DNA of 64,000 nucleotides, taken from Streptomyces rimosus subsp. rimosus. GTDB taxonomy: Bacteria; Actinomycetota; Actinomycetes; Streptomycetales; Streptomycetaceae. This document shows positions 35,217-44,188 of this stretch, one piece after another. The position numbers were made by a program, and so were the translations under genes. The notes beneath the pieces were generated by a model that had not been told where the DNA came from, ran no database searches, and worked only from the letters and a program-made list of their open reading frames with translations. Each line of letters opens with the position of its first letter. Within the stretch, counting starts at the first letter, position 1. Where the stretch lies: NCBI RefSeq assembly GCF_000720725.1, contig NZ_JOCQ01000059.1, forward strand, positions 1-64,000. Direction: 5' to 3'.

Positions 35217-38200
35217 CGCACCGAGCCGAGACCTACGAGAAGACCTTCGCGGGACACGAACCGCTCATCGCCCAGCACCGTGCCGCGGACACCGGGCTGC
35301 TGCCCGCCGCGGTGCAGCTGGAGATGGCGATGGCGGGCCTCGCCCGGCCCGGGACCGGCTCGCCGCCGGAGCTCACCGACGTGACCTTCCACCGGCCCCT
35401 GACCATCGCCGACGACGCGACGGCGGCCGTACGGCTCGATGTCACCCACGCCCCCGACGACCAAGCCCCCGACGACCGCTTCGAGCTGAGCACCATGGTG
35501 GCGGGGGAGCGCCGACGGCTGTCCACCGGCCGCGGCCGTCCGCTCTCCCGGAGCTCGGCTCCCGCGTCCGTCCCGCAGGTGACCGGAACCCACCCGGTCA
35601 CCCCGGACGACCTGTACGAGAGCTGGTCGCGGGCCGGCCTGCGCTATGGGCCCGATTTCCGCACGGTCCGTGAGCTCACCGCCGGGGAGGGCGTCGCCCG
35701 CGCCGTCCTGCGCAGCGACGCCGAGCCCATGCCCTGGCTGGCCCACCCCTTGCTGACGGACGGTGTGTTCCAGGTCGTCAGCTGCGCCCTCCAGGACCTC
35801 GCGGGAGCGGGCGGACCGCAGCCCATGCTGCCGATCGGTGTCGCGCGCATCGCCGTGTACGCCGACTTGTCGGCGCTGGCGTCCGGAGCCACCGTCCTGG
35901 CCCGCCGGACCGGCGTCGAGGGCGCCTACTCGACGGCCGACGCCGTGGTCCTCGGTCCGACGGGCGAGGTCGCCGCGGAATTCGACGGCGTACGGATGCG
36001 CCGTACGACGGCGGTCGCCGAGCCTGCGGGGCAGCTGCTCCCGCTCGTCTCCCGCATCCGCTGGCGGCCCGCGCCCGGCCCGGGACGGGAACCGGCGCAG
36101 GGCACCTGGGTGGTCCTCCATCACGGCGACACCCTCGGCGAGCTGACGAGTCGTCAATTGCGCTCGGAGGGGGCCCGAGTGGTGGAGGCCCACCTCGGCA
36201 CGCCCGGCGAGCACCCCGCACGGAGCCGCGACCGTCTCGTCCTGACGCATGCCGACGAGGACGGCTTCCGGCGGCTGTGGGAAGCCGTAGGGGATCCGGT
36301 GGCGGGAGTGGTACATCTGTGGAACGCCACCGAGGCGACCGACGACCGGGCCGAGGAGGGCGAACTCGGCACCGGGCTCCACGGGTGCTTCGCCGCCTTG
36401 AAGACGCTCGGCGAACGGCAGCGCAAGTCCCGCTTCCTGGTGATGACGCGGCACGCCCAGCCGGTCGCGGACGACGACACACCCGTGCCCGCCCGCGCGG
36501 CACTGTGGGGCCTCGTCCGTACGGCGGCCATCGAGTACCCCGGCCTGCGCCCCCGGCTCGTCGACCTCGACGACACCCCCGGCGCGCTCACGGCGGAACT
36601 CGGCGACGGCCCCACGGAAGTCGCCTACCGGCATGGCGTACGCCACGAGCCGGTGCGCTCTCCCGAGCGGCGGACCGGCCCGGCGCACCGGGCCGTCAGA
36701 CCCGGTGGCCGCTACCTCGTCCTCGGCGGGCACGGGGGACTGGGCCTGGAGGTCGCCGGCCGGTTCGCCGCCGAGGGGGCCGGACTCGTCGCGCTCGTCA
36801 GCCGGCGTGGCGCGGCGGGCGCGGACGGCGCTCGCCTGGCCGAAGCCGGGGCGGCCGGCTGCACCGTCGTGTCGTACGCCGCGGACGTCACCGTCCCGGG
36901 GCAGCTCCGCGACGTGGTGGTACGTATCCGCGCCGAGCACGGCAAACTCCACGGAGTGGTCCACGCGGCGGGCACCCTCAAGGACGGGCTGATCCGGTCC
37001 ACCACCATCGAGGACGTCACCGCGGTCATCCGGCCCAAGGCGGACGGCGTCCGCGAACTCGCCGCCGCCGTCGCCGGAACGGACCTCGACTTCGCCGTCC
37101 TGTTCGCCTCGGTTTCCGGCACCTTCGGCAACCTCGGCCAGGGCGGGTACGCCGCAGCCAACGCCTACCTGGACGCCTTCGCCCATACGCGTGGCGCGCC
37201 CTGGCTCAGCGTCGACTGGGGCCTGTGGGGTGAGGTCGGCATGGGCACGGCGGTCGCGGACCAGCTCCGGCGCCGCGGTGTCCGGCCACTGGGCACGGCC
37301 GAGGCCCTGGACGCGTTGATCGGCGTCCTGGGAGGCGACGCCCGCCAGGTGGTCATCGCCCACCCCGACGGCACGGAAACCGGCCCGCAAACCGGCCCGG
37401 AGCGCGACGGCCCGGAACGCGACGGCCCGGAACGCGACGGCCCGGGCGACGTGCACGCCGTGGCCGGCCGGGAGCGGGTGGCGGACGAGCTGGAGAACTT
37501 CCTCGCCGAACGGCTCGGCGTGACACCCTTCGACCGCCGGGTTCCCCTGGCCGACTACGGCATGAGCTCCATCATGAGCGTCGAGCTGTCGGAAGAGCTG
37601 TCCCGCCGGTGGGACCTGCACCTGCCGGCCACCCTCTTCCTGGAGCACGGCGACTTCGCGGACCTCGCCCAGGCGCTGACGGACCGGTACGGCGCGGCCG
37701 GCGCGGTACGGGCACCGGCCGCCCGGGCCCCCCGTGAACCGGTGGCACCGGACGCCCCGGAAGCGCGGGAGCCCGAGCCGGCTCCGGCCGCCCCTCCCCG
37801 GCGACCGGACACCGGGCCGCGCACGGACGTGGCCGTGGTCGCCATCTCCGGCGACCTGCCGGGAGCACCCGACGTCACCGGCCTGTGGCCACTGCTGCGC
37901 GCCGGCCGGCACGCGTTCACCGAGATCCCGGCCGAACGGTGGGACATCGACACGTACTTCGAAGCGCGCGGCCCCCACATGACCGGGACCTACTGCCGTA
38001 TCGGCGCCTTCCTCGACGACATCCACCGCTTCGATCCGTCGTTCTTCGGGATCTCCGTACGCGAGGCCGGGGAGATGGACGCCCAGCAGAAGCTGCTGCT
38101 CGAACACGCCTGGTCGGTACGGGACGAGAGCGGGCTCGCCGGCCGCCGCGACATCGGCGTCTTCGTCGGCGCCACGTACACCCACCACCGGGACGCCCGG

Positions 38201-41200
38201 GGCCTGGACACCGTCGGACCGCACACCGCGCTCGGCTCGCTGAACGCCGTGCTGGCCAACCGCATCTCCTACGCGCTCGACCTGACGGGCCCGTCGCAGA
38301 CCGTCGACACCCTGTGCTCCTCCTCCCTCGTCGCCGTCCAGCACGCGGTCGCCGCGCTGCGCGCCGGGACCTGCGCCGCCGCGATCGTGGCCGGCTGCCA
38401 CGTCGGGCTCACCCCCTGGTACTACCGCAGCCTCAGCCAGCTCGGCGCGCTGTCCACGACCCGGCCGCGTCCTTTCGACGACCGGGCCGACGGTTTCGTC
38501 CCCGGAGAGGGGGCGGTCGCCGTCATGCTCAAGCCTCTCGCGGACGCCGAGCGCGACGGTGACCGGATCTGGGGCGTGATCCGCGGCGCGGCGGTCAACC
38601 ACGGCGGCCGCGGCAGCGCCCTGCCCGTACCCCGCGGCGAGGCCCAGGCCGCCGTCATCCGCGCCGCCCTGGCCGATGCCGGCGCGGCCCCGGCGGACCT
38701 CTCCCTGATCGAGAGCCACGGCACGGCGACCCGGCTGGGCGATCCGATCGAGATCGCCGCGCTCACCGAGGTGTTCGGTGCCGACCCGGGCCGCCGCGCG
38801 CCCCTCCACCTCGGCTCGGTGAAGGCCAACGTCGGACACCTGGAACCGGCCGCGGGACTCGCCGGGCTGGTCAAGGTCCTGCTGTGCCTGCGCCACGGGG
38901 AGATCCCGCCCCTCGCGGGCTTCGAGACGCCCGGAGCGCACCTCGATCTCACCGGCGTGCCCTTCGTGATCCCGACGGAACCGCTGCCGTGGCACTCGGA
39001 CGGTCCGCGCCGTGCGGGGATCAGCGCCTTCGGCATGGGGGGCACCAATGCGCACATCGTCGTGGAGGAGTACCCCGCCGCACCGTACGCGCCGGACACC
39101 TCCGTACCGGCCGGCCTGGACGAACATCTCCTGCTCCTGTCCGCGCACACGCCGCGGGACTTGGTCCGGCGCGCCGCCGACCTGGAGCGGCTTCTGCGCG
39201 CCGAGCCCTCGGCCGTGGGCGCGCTGTGCCGCTCGGCCGCTGTGGGACGCGACCACCTGCGGTACCGCGTCGCGGTCCTCGGCTCCACGGCCGACGCCCT
39301 GCTGGCCGGACTGACACGGGCCGCGGGCCGGGCTGGCGAGGCCGCGGGGACCGTCCTGCGCGACGGCGCGGTCCTGGAGCACGGAGCCCGTACGGCCGGC
39401 ACCGCGCTCGCGGCCCGGCTGGCCCGTTTCACACCGCACACCCCTGAACGGCTCGCTGACCAGCTCCGCGCCCCGGACGACCGGCTGAGCACCGGACTGG
39501 CCTTCTTCCACGTCGGCGGCGGGACCGTCGACTGGAGCCAGGTGTACGAGGGGACGCCGGCCCGGCGGATCACCCTGCCGCCCTACCCCTTCCGGGCCGC
39601 GCCCCCGCGGGCACACGCCCCGGAAGCGGAAGACGCCGACGATCCGGCTGACATCGTGCACCGGCTGAGCCGCGCCCACCGCGTCTTCGCCGAGGAGACC
39701 CTGCCGGGCGCATTGCCGCTGGCCGTGGCGCTGCGGACCACCGGCGTACTGCGGCGGGTCGAGTTCGTGAGCCGGGGCACCGGACTCCACGCCCTCACCA
39801 GTGATCTGGACGATCCCGCCCGCACCGGGCCGGTCACGTTCCGGTTCGGTGACCGGATCGTCGCCCGCCTCGAAACGGGCCGCGCGGACGAGGCCGCGGA
39901 CGCGACGGCCGGCGACCACGACATCGACGCCCTGCGCGCGGAGCTCGACCGGACACTGGAACCCACGGGCCTGTATGCCTGGTTCGCGGCCAAGGGCATG
40001 GACCTGTCGGCGCCGCTGTGCTCCCTCGCCGAGATACGTTTCGGGCCCGCCCGGGTGCTCGCACGGCTCGACGCGCCCGACGGCGGGCGGCTGGAGAGCG
40101 CCGTGGTCGCCCTCGACGCCGCCCTGCAGAGCATGGCCGTCCTGACCCTGGCCGACCCGGCCGCGGCATCGGCGACGTACCTGCCGGTGTCCATCGGCCG
40201 GGTGCTGCGGCGGGATGATCCGGGGCGGACGGCCTATGTGCTGTTCGATGCCGACGGCACCACGCCTGACGGCGTGCGGCGCGGACATGCCACCCTGCTG
40301 TCCGCGGACGGCCGGGTGCTGGCGCGCCTTGAGGACGTGGCCTACCGGGCGGTGACGGGGGAAGGCGTACCCGTAGCGGCGGAGGAGCCGGGGCAGGACG
40401 TGCGCCGCCCGGCCGTGAGCACGCCTCCACCCGCCGGCGAGGCGGACACCGTCGCCTCCGTGGTCGCCGTCGTGCGCACCGTCCTGCACGATCCGGGTGT
40501 CACCCCGACCACCCCGCTGTCCTCCGCCGGACTCGACTCGATGCTCGCGACGGCCGTCGCGGCCGCCATCGAGGAGGCCCACGGCGTACGGCTGAGTCCC
40601 ACGGACGTCCTGGACGCCGCGGACTGCCGCGCTCTGGCCGTACGGGTCGCCGGGGAGACCGGCGCCGAACCGGCCGGCGCCGAGCGGCCCGACGGACCCG
40701 GACGGACCATCACCCCCGCCGAGCCGTCCCCCACCCCCGCCGAGCCCGCCGCCGCAGCCGCACCCGGCCCGGAGGACATGGCCGTCATCGGTTTCGCCCT
40801 GGCCCTGCCGGGTGCCCGCAACCCGGCCGAGCTGTGGTCGCTGCTCACCCGGGGAGACACCCGGATCGGCCCCGCACCCGCCCACCGCTGGGGGTCGTAC
40901 GCGCAGGACGGCGCGACCGACACCGGCGGCTTCCTGGACAACATCGAGGAATTCGACGCCCGCTTCTTCGACTTCTTCCCCAAGCAGGCCGAGGTGCTCG
41001 ACCCCCAGGCGCGCTGGCTGCTCCGGACGACCTGGGAGGCGCTGGAGTCGGCGGGCCTCCCGCCGCGCCGCGTCCCTCCGGCCACGGGCGTGTTCGTGGG
41101 CGCCAGTTATCAGCACTACCGCGACTACAACATCGCCGCGGAACTGGACACGCACAGCGGACTCGGCAACCACAACGCCTTCCTGGCGAACCGGCTCAGC

Positions 41201-44188
41201 CACTTCCTGGACCTGCGCGGCCCGAGCATGACGGTGGACACCCTGTGCTCGTCGTCGCTGGTGGCCCTGCACACGGCGGTGCGCAGCATCCGCGACGGCG
41301 AGTGCGAACAGGCCGTCGTCGCCGGCGTCCGGGTCGCGATGTCGCCGCTGCACTACGTGGCCATGAGGAACCTGCGGGCCCTGTCCCCTTCGGGCAGGTC
41401 GCGGCCCTTCGACGCGGCCGCGGACGGGTTCGTGCCGGGTGAGGGCGTGGTGTCGGTCGTGGTGAAGCCGCTGGCTGCGGCCCTGCGCGACGGCAACCGG
41501 GTGCGCGGCGTGATCCGGGGGAGCGCGGTCAATCACGGGGGCCGTACAAGCGGCCTTACGGTGCCGAGCGCTCGCGCGCAGGGGGACGTGGTGCTTGCCG
41601 CCCTGGAGAACGCGGGAATCCCGCCGGAGACGATCGGGCTGCTGGAGGCGCACGGCACGGGAACGGGGCTGGGTGACCCGATCGAGGTGGAGGGGGTGTC
41701 CCGGGCGTGGCGTGGACGTACGGCGCGTGCGCAGTTCTGTGCGATCGGGTCGCTGAAGTCGAATGTCGGTCATCTGGAGCCGGCCGCGGGGCTGGCGGGT
41801 CTGGTGAAGTGTCTGCTGGCGATGGAGTACGGGGTGGTTCCGCCGACGCTGCATGTCACGCGTCCCAATGACCACATCCGTTTCGAGGACGTCATCGTCG
41901 AAGAACCACCGGCGGTACCGGATCGCGTGCAGGCAGCCGCGGGCAGCCACCTGGTGCGGGTCACCGGGGCCGACGAGGCCGCCGTACGCGCGCTCGCGAC
42001 CGCCTACGCCGACCACTTCGAGACGGCACGCGACGACTGGGCGGCAGCGGACCTCTGCCACACGGCCAACGTCGGCCGCGCGGCCCTGGAGTTCCAGACG
42101 GCCGTCAGCGGTGGCGACGCCGCCGAACTCACAGCGGCGCTGCGCGCCATCGCTGCGGGCAGTGTGCCGATCGCCCGGTCCGACAGCGGCCTGACCGCCG
42201 AGCAGATCCTCGGAGCGCCGGTCCCGGCCGGCACGCCTCATGACCACGCCGCTGTCGTCGAGCTGGTGAGGGCCGGATACGCCCACATCGACTGGGCGGC
42301 GCTCTCCGCCCCCGGAGCACGGATCGCGGACCTGCCGACCTATCCGTTCGCCGCGCAGAAGCACTGGCACACGCACGAGACCGGCGTACCGGCCGCCCCC
42401 GTGGCAGCCGCGCCCGCAACCGCAGTCATCGACGGCGGCCCGGCAGCGGAGACAGTGGTCCGACACCACCCGGAAGCCCTCCGGGTCCAGTGGCGGGAAA
42501 GTGAACTACCGCCTTCCAGCAGCCAGTTGTTTCATGCATCGGTGCGCATCATCACCGCGGACCCCGCCCTGCGGAACGCGCTCACGGCGGCTCTCCGGGA
42601 CCGGGGCGCCGCCGTCGCGGAAGACGGGCCCGGCGCGGACACGATCATCGCGGTGGGCAGCCCGGGCCCGCAGGCCGACGAGCCGTCCGGCCTGAGTGCC
42701 TTCTGGGCCGAACTCCGCGAGCACGTCTCGGCGTTGCCCGCGCACGGCATGCTGATCCGGGCGCTGCACCACGGCGTGGCCGTGCACGCGGCGGAGCGCG
42801 AACAGCTCCGTCCGGAGGCCGCGGCCATGGCCATGGCGGTTCGGGCGACCTGCGCGGAGAGCCGGAAGCGCTCCGCGGTCATCGACCTGGACCCCGCGGA
42901 CGCGACCGAGGCCCGGGCCCGGCAGCTCGCCGCCGAGTACACGGCTCTGCTCCACCGTGCCGACGGCGACCCGGCCGCGGACGTGCCGTCCGACACCTTC
43001 GCCGCCTACCGAAACGGCGTCAGGTACGTGCCGACGATGACCGCCGCCGCGCCCGGCCCGTCGTACGAGCCGTCCGCCGCGGGGTACTACCTGGTGACCG
43101 GCGGGCTCGGCGCAGTCGGACGGCACCTGGTCCGGCGGCTCGTCGACCGGGGAGCGCGGCACGTCGGCGTGGTCGGGCGGTCCGTGCTCGACGAGGCCCG
43201 CTCCGTACTGCTGCGGGAAGCGTCGGGGCAGGCCGAGCTGCGGTATGTGCCCTGTGATGTCTCGGACGCGGCCGCCCTGGCCGCCGCGGCGCGGGAGTTC
43301 GGGGCCCGCTGGGGCCGCTTGCTCGGGGTCGTGCACTGCTCCGGCGGGGCCAACCCGTTCGGTGCCATGCACCGCAGGCGCTGGGACGACGCCGCGCGGG
43401 TGATCGCCCCCAAGGCGGCCGGTTCGCTGAACGCCGTACGCCTGGCCCGGACGCAGGGCGCCGACTTCGCGGTGCTGGTGTCCTCGATCGCGGGCACGCA
43501 GCCGCGGGCCGGCCGGGGCCTGGTCGACTACAGCCTGGCCAACGCCTACCAACTCGCCCTGGCCGAGCGCGAGAACGGCGGCCCCACCACGGTCACCGCG
43601 CACGCGTGGCCCAACTGGACGGGCACCGGCATGGAGGCGGACGCGTCCTACTCCGCCGCGCACTCCCTGGACGCCGACGAGGCGGCGGACGCGTTCCTCG
43701 ACCACGTACGGTCCGGCGGTGCGGTCGTCTTCCCCGGCAGCGCTCCCGCCCCGCCGGAGCGGACCGCGATGCCGTCCGCAACGAGCGGCGTGGCCACGCG
43801 GATCCGCACGGTGATCCATGCGCCGGCCACCGGCAGCCGGGACCACGAGGTGATGCGCGGACACGTGCGGGACGCCTTCGTACACGTGCTGGGCGAGGAC
43901 CCGGGCGACCGGCCTATCCAGGCACTGGGACTGGACTCCCTGGTCATCGCCGAACTGACCACCGCCCTGGAGCGGCGCGGGGGCCTCGACGTCGATCCGT
44001 CCCTGCTGATGCGGGCCCGCACGGCCGATGACATCGCGGCCGGTCTCGCCGCGGCCGCTCCGGGCCGGACCGCGGCCCCTGCCGAAGAGGCGCCCCCGGT
44101 CCGGCCCGCGCCCGCCGACGAGCGTGTCCCGGCCCTGAGCGCCCTGCTGCGGCCGCTGCTCACCCGGGACCGGGACCAGGACCGGTGA
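35213..44188 (+). CDS. PKS B: DH-KR-ACP / KS-DH*-ACP / KS-KR-ACP, no AT
   Basis: This 2991-residue PKS starts inside a module: DH (H22, D183; HxxxD instead of HxxxG), KR (GGHGGLG; S633, Y646, N650; LKD, B-type-like) and ACP (S786) complete the KS2 module of PKS A. Next comes KS3 (C1035, H1169, H1209; HGTAT) with no AT, a DH-like domain with weak motifs (H1489, D1635) and ACP (S1776). Then KS4 (C2012, H2147, H2187), which breaks off at residue 2226, an AT-less linker with relic AT borders, a KR (about 2625-2830; S-Y-N present, no LDD) and ACP (S2909). GTG 35213 overlaps the previous stop (GTGA). Confidence 0.92.
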   Translation: MTHRAETYEKTFAGHEPLIAQHRAADTGLLPAAVQLEMAMAGLARPGTGSPPELTDVTFHRPLTIADDATAAVRLDVTHAPDDQAPDDRFELSTMVAGERRRLSTGRGRPLSRSSAPASVPQVTGTHPVTPDDLYESWSRAGLRYGPDFRTVRELTAGEGVARAVLRSDAEPMPWLAHPLLTDGVFQVVSCALQDLAGAGGPQPMLPIGVARIAVYADLSALASGATVLARRTGVEGAYSTADAVVLGPTGEVAAEFDGVRMRRTTAVAEPAGQLLPLVSRIRWRPAPGPGREPAQGTWVVLHHGDTLGELTSRQLRSEGARVVEAHLGTPGEHPARSRDRLVLTHADEDGFRRLWEAVGDPVAGVVHLWNATEATDDRAEEGELGTGLHGCFAALKTLGERQRKSRFLVMTRHAQPVADDDTPVPARAALWGLVRTAAIEYPGLRPRLVDLDDTPGALTAELGDGPTEVAYRHGVRHEPVRSPERRTGPAHRAVRPGGRYLVLGGHGGLGLEVAGRFAAEGAGLVALVSRRGAAGADGARLAEAGAAGCTVVSYAADVTVPGQLRDVVVRIRAEHGKLHGVVHAAGTLKDGLIRSTTIEDVTAVIRPKADGVRELAAAVAGTDLDFAVLFASVSGTFGNLGQGGYAAANAYLDAFAHTRGAPWLSVDWGLWGEVGMGTAVADQLRRRGVRPLGTAEALDALIGVLGGDARQVVIAHPDGTETGPQTGPERDGPERDGPERDGPGDVHAVAGRERVADELENFLAERLGVTPFDRRVPLADYGMSSIMSVELSEELSRRWDLHLPATLFLEHGDFADLAQALTDRYGAAGAVRAPAARAPREPVAPDAPEAREPEPAPAAPPRRPDTGPRTDVAVVAISGDLPGAPDVTGLWPLLRAGRHAFTEIPAERWDIDTYFEARGPHMTGTYCRIGAFLDDIHRFDPSFFGISVREAGEMDAQQKLLLEHAWSVRDESGLAGRRDIGVFVGATYTHHRDARGLDTVGPHTALGSLNAVLANRISYALDLTGPSQTVDTLCSSSLVAVQHAVAALRAGTCAAAIVAGCHVGLTPWYYRSLSQLGALSTTRPRPFDDRADGFVPGEGAVAVMLKPLADAERDGDRIWGVIRGAAVNHGGRGSALPVPRGEAQAAVIRAALADAGAAPADLSLIESHGTATRLGDPIEIAALTEVFGADPGRRAPLHLGSVKANVGHLEPAAGLAGLVKVLLCLRHGEIPPLAGFETPGAHLDLTGVPFVIPTEPLPWHSDGPRRAGISAFGMGGTNAHIVVEEYPAAPYAPDTSVPAGLDEHLLLLSAHTPRDLVRRAADLERLLRAEPSAVGALCRSAAVGRDHLRYRVAVLGSTADALLAGLTRAAGRAGEAAGTVLRDGAVLEHGARTAGTALAARLARFTPHTPERLADQLRAPDDRLSTGLAFFHVGGGTVDWSQVYEGTPARRITLPPYPFRAAPPRAHAPEAEDADDPADIVHRLSRAHRVFAEETLPGALPLAVALRTTGVLRRVEFVSRGTGLHALTSDLDDPARTGPVTFRFGDRIVARLETGRADEAADATAGDHDIDALRAELDRTLEPTGLYAWFAAKGMDLSAPLCSLAEIRFGPARVLARLDAPDGGRLESAVVALDAALQSMAVLTLADPAAASATYLPVSIGRVLRRDDPGRTAYVLFDADGTTPDGVRRGHATLLSADGRVLARLEDVAYRAVTGEGVPVAAEEPGQDVRRPAVSTPPPAGEADTVASVVAVVRTVLHDPGVTPTTPLSSAGLDSMLATAVAAAIEEAHGVRLSPTDVLDAADCRALAVRVAGETGAEPAGAERPDGPGRTITPAEPSPTPAEPAAAAAPGPEDMAVIGFALALPGARNPAELWSLLTRGDTRIGPAPAHRWGSYAQDGATDTGGFLDNIEEFDARFFDFFPKQAEVLDPQARWLLRTTWEALESAGLPPRRVPPATGVFVGASYQHYRDYNIAAELDTHSGLGNHNAFLANRLSHFLDLRGPSMTVDTLCSSSLVALHTAVRSIRDGECEQAVVAGVRVAMSPLHYVAMRNLRALSPSGRSRPFDAAADGFVPGEGVVSVVVKPLAAALRDGNRVRGVIRGSAVNHGGRTSGLTVPSARAQGDVVLAALENAGIPPETIGLLEAHGTGTGLGDPIEVEGVSRAWRGRTARAQFCAIGSLKSNVGHLEPAAGLAGLVKCLLAMEYGVVPPTLHVTRPNDHIRFEDVIVEEPPAVPDRVQAAAGSHLVRVTGADEAAVRALATAYADHFETARDDWAAADLCHTANVGRAALEFQTAVSGGDAAELTAALRAIAAGSVPIARSDSGLTAEQILGAPVPAGTPHDHAAVVELVRAGYAHIDWAALSAPGARIADLPTYPFAAQKHWHTHETGVPAAPVAAAPATAVIDGGPAAETVVRHHPEALRVQWRESELPPSSSQLFHASVRIITADPALRNALTAALRDRGAAVAEDGPGADTIIAVGSPGPQADEPSGLSAFWAELREHVSALPAHGMLIRALHHGVAVHAAEREQLRPEAAAMAMAVRATCAESRKRSAVIDLDPADATEARARQLAAEYTALLHRADGDPAADVPSDTFAAYRNGVRYVPTMTAAAPGPSYEPSAAGYYLVTGGLGAVGRHLVRRLVDRGARHVGVVGRSVLDEARSVLLREASGQAELRYVPCDVSDAAALAAAAREFGARWGRLLGVVHCSGGANPFGAMHRRRWDDAARVIAPKAAGSLNAVRLARTQGADFAVLVSSIAGTQPRAGRGLVDYSLANAYQLALAERENGGPTTVTAHAWPNWTGTGMEADASYSAAHSLDADEAADAFLDHVRSGGAVVFPGSAPAPPERTAMPSATSGVATRIRTVIHAPATGSRDHEVMRGHVRDAFVHVLGEDPGDRPIQALGLDSLVIAELTTALERRGGLDVDPSLLMRARTADDIAAGLAAAAPGRTAAPAEEAPPVRPAPADERVPALSALLRPLLTRDRDQDR
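41792..41890 (+). repeat. 99-bp exact repeat, copy 1 (inside KS4)
   Basis: Identical base for base to 48712-48810 in KS6. Looser identity reaches back to about 41728. Both copies end with TTTCGAGGAC and the two genes diverge at the next base, exactly where both KS domains lose their conserved C-terminal strand. Codon use inside the block has more third-position T and G than the flanks. Confidence 0.95.

Noticed and set aside
35189..42469. 2426-aa minus frame opposite PKS B
   Set aside because: A GC-skew shadow of the PKS gene, without recognisable domains.
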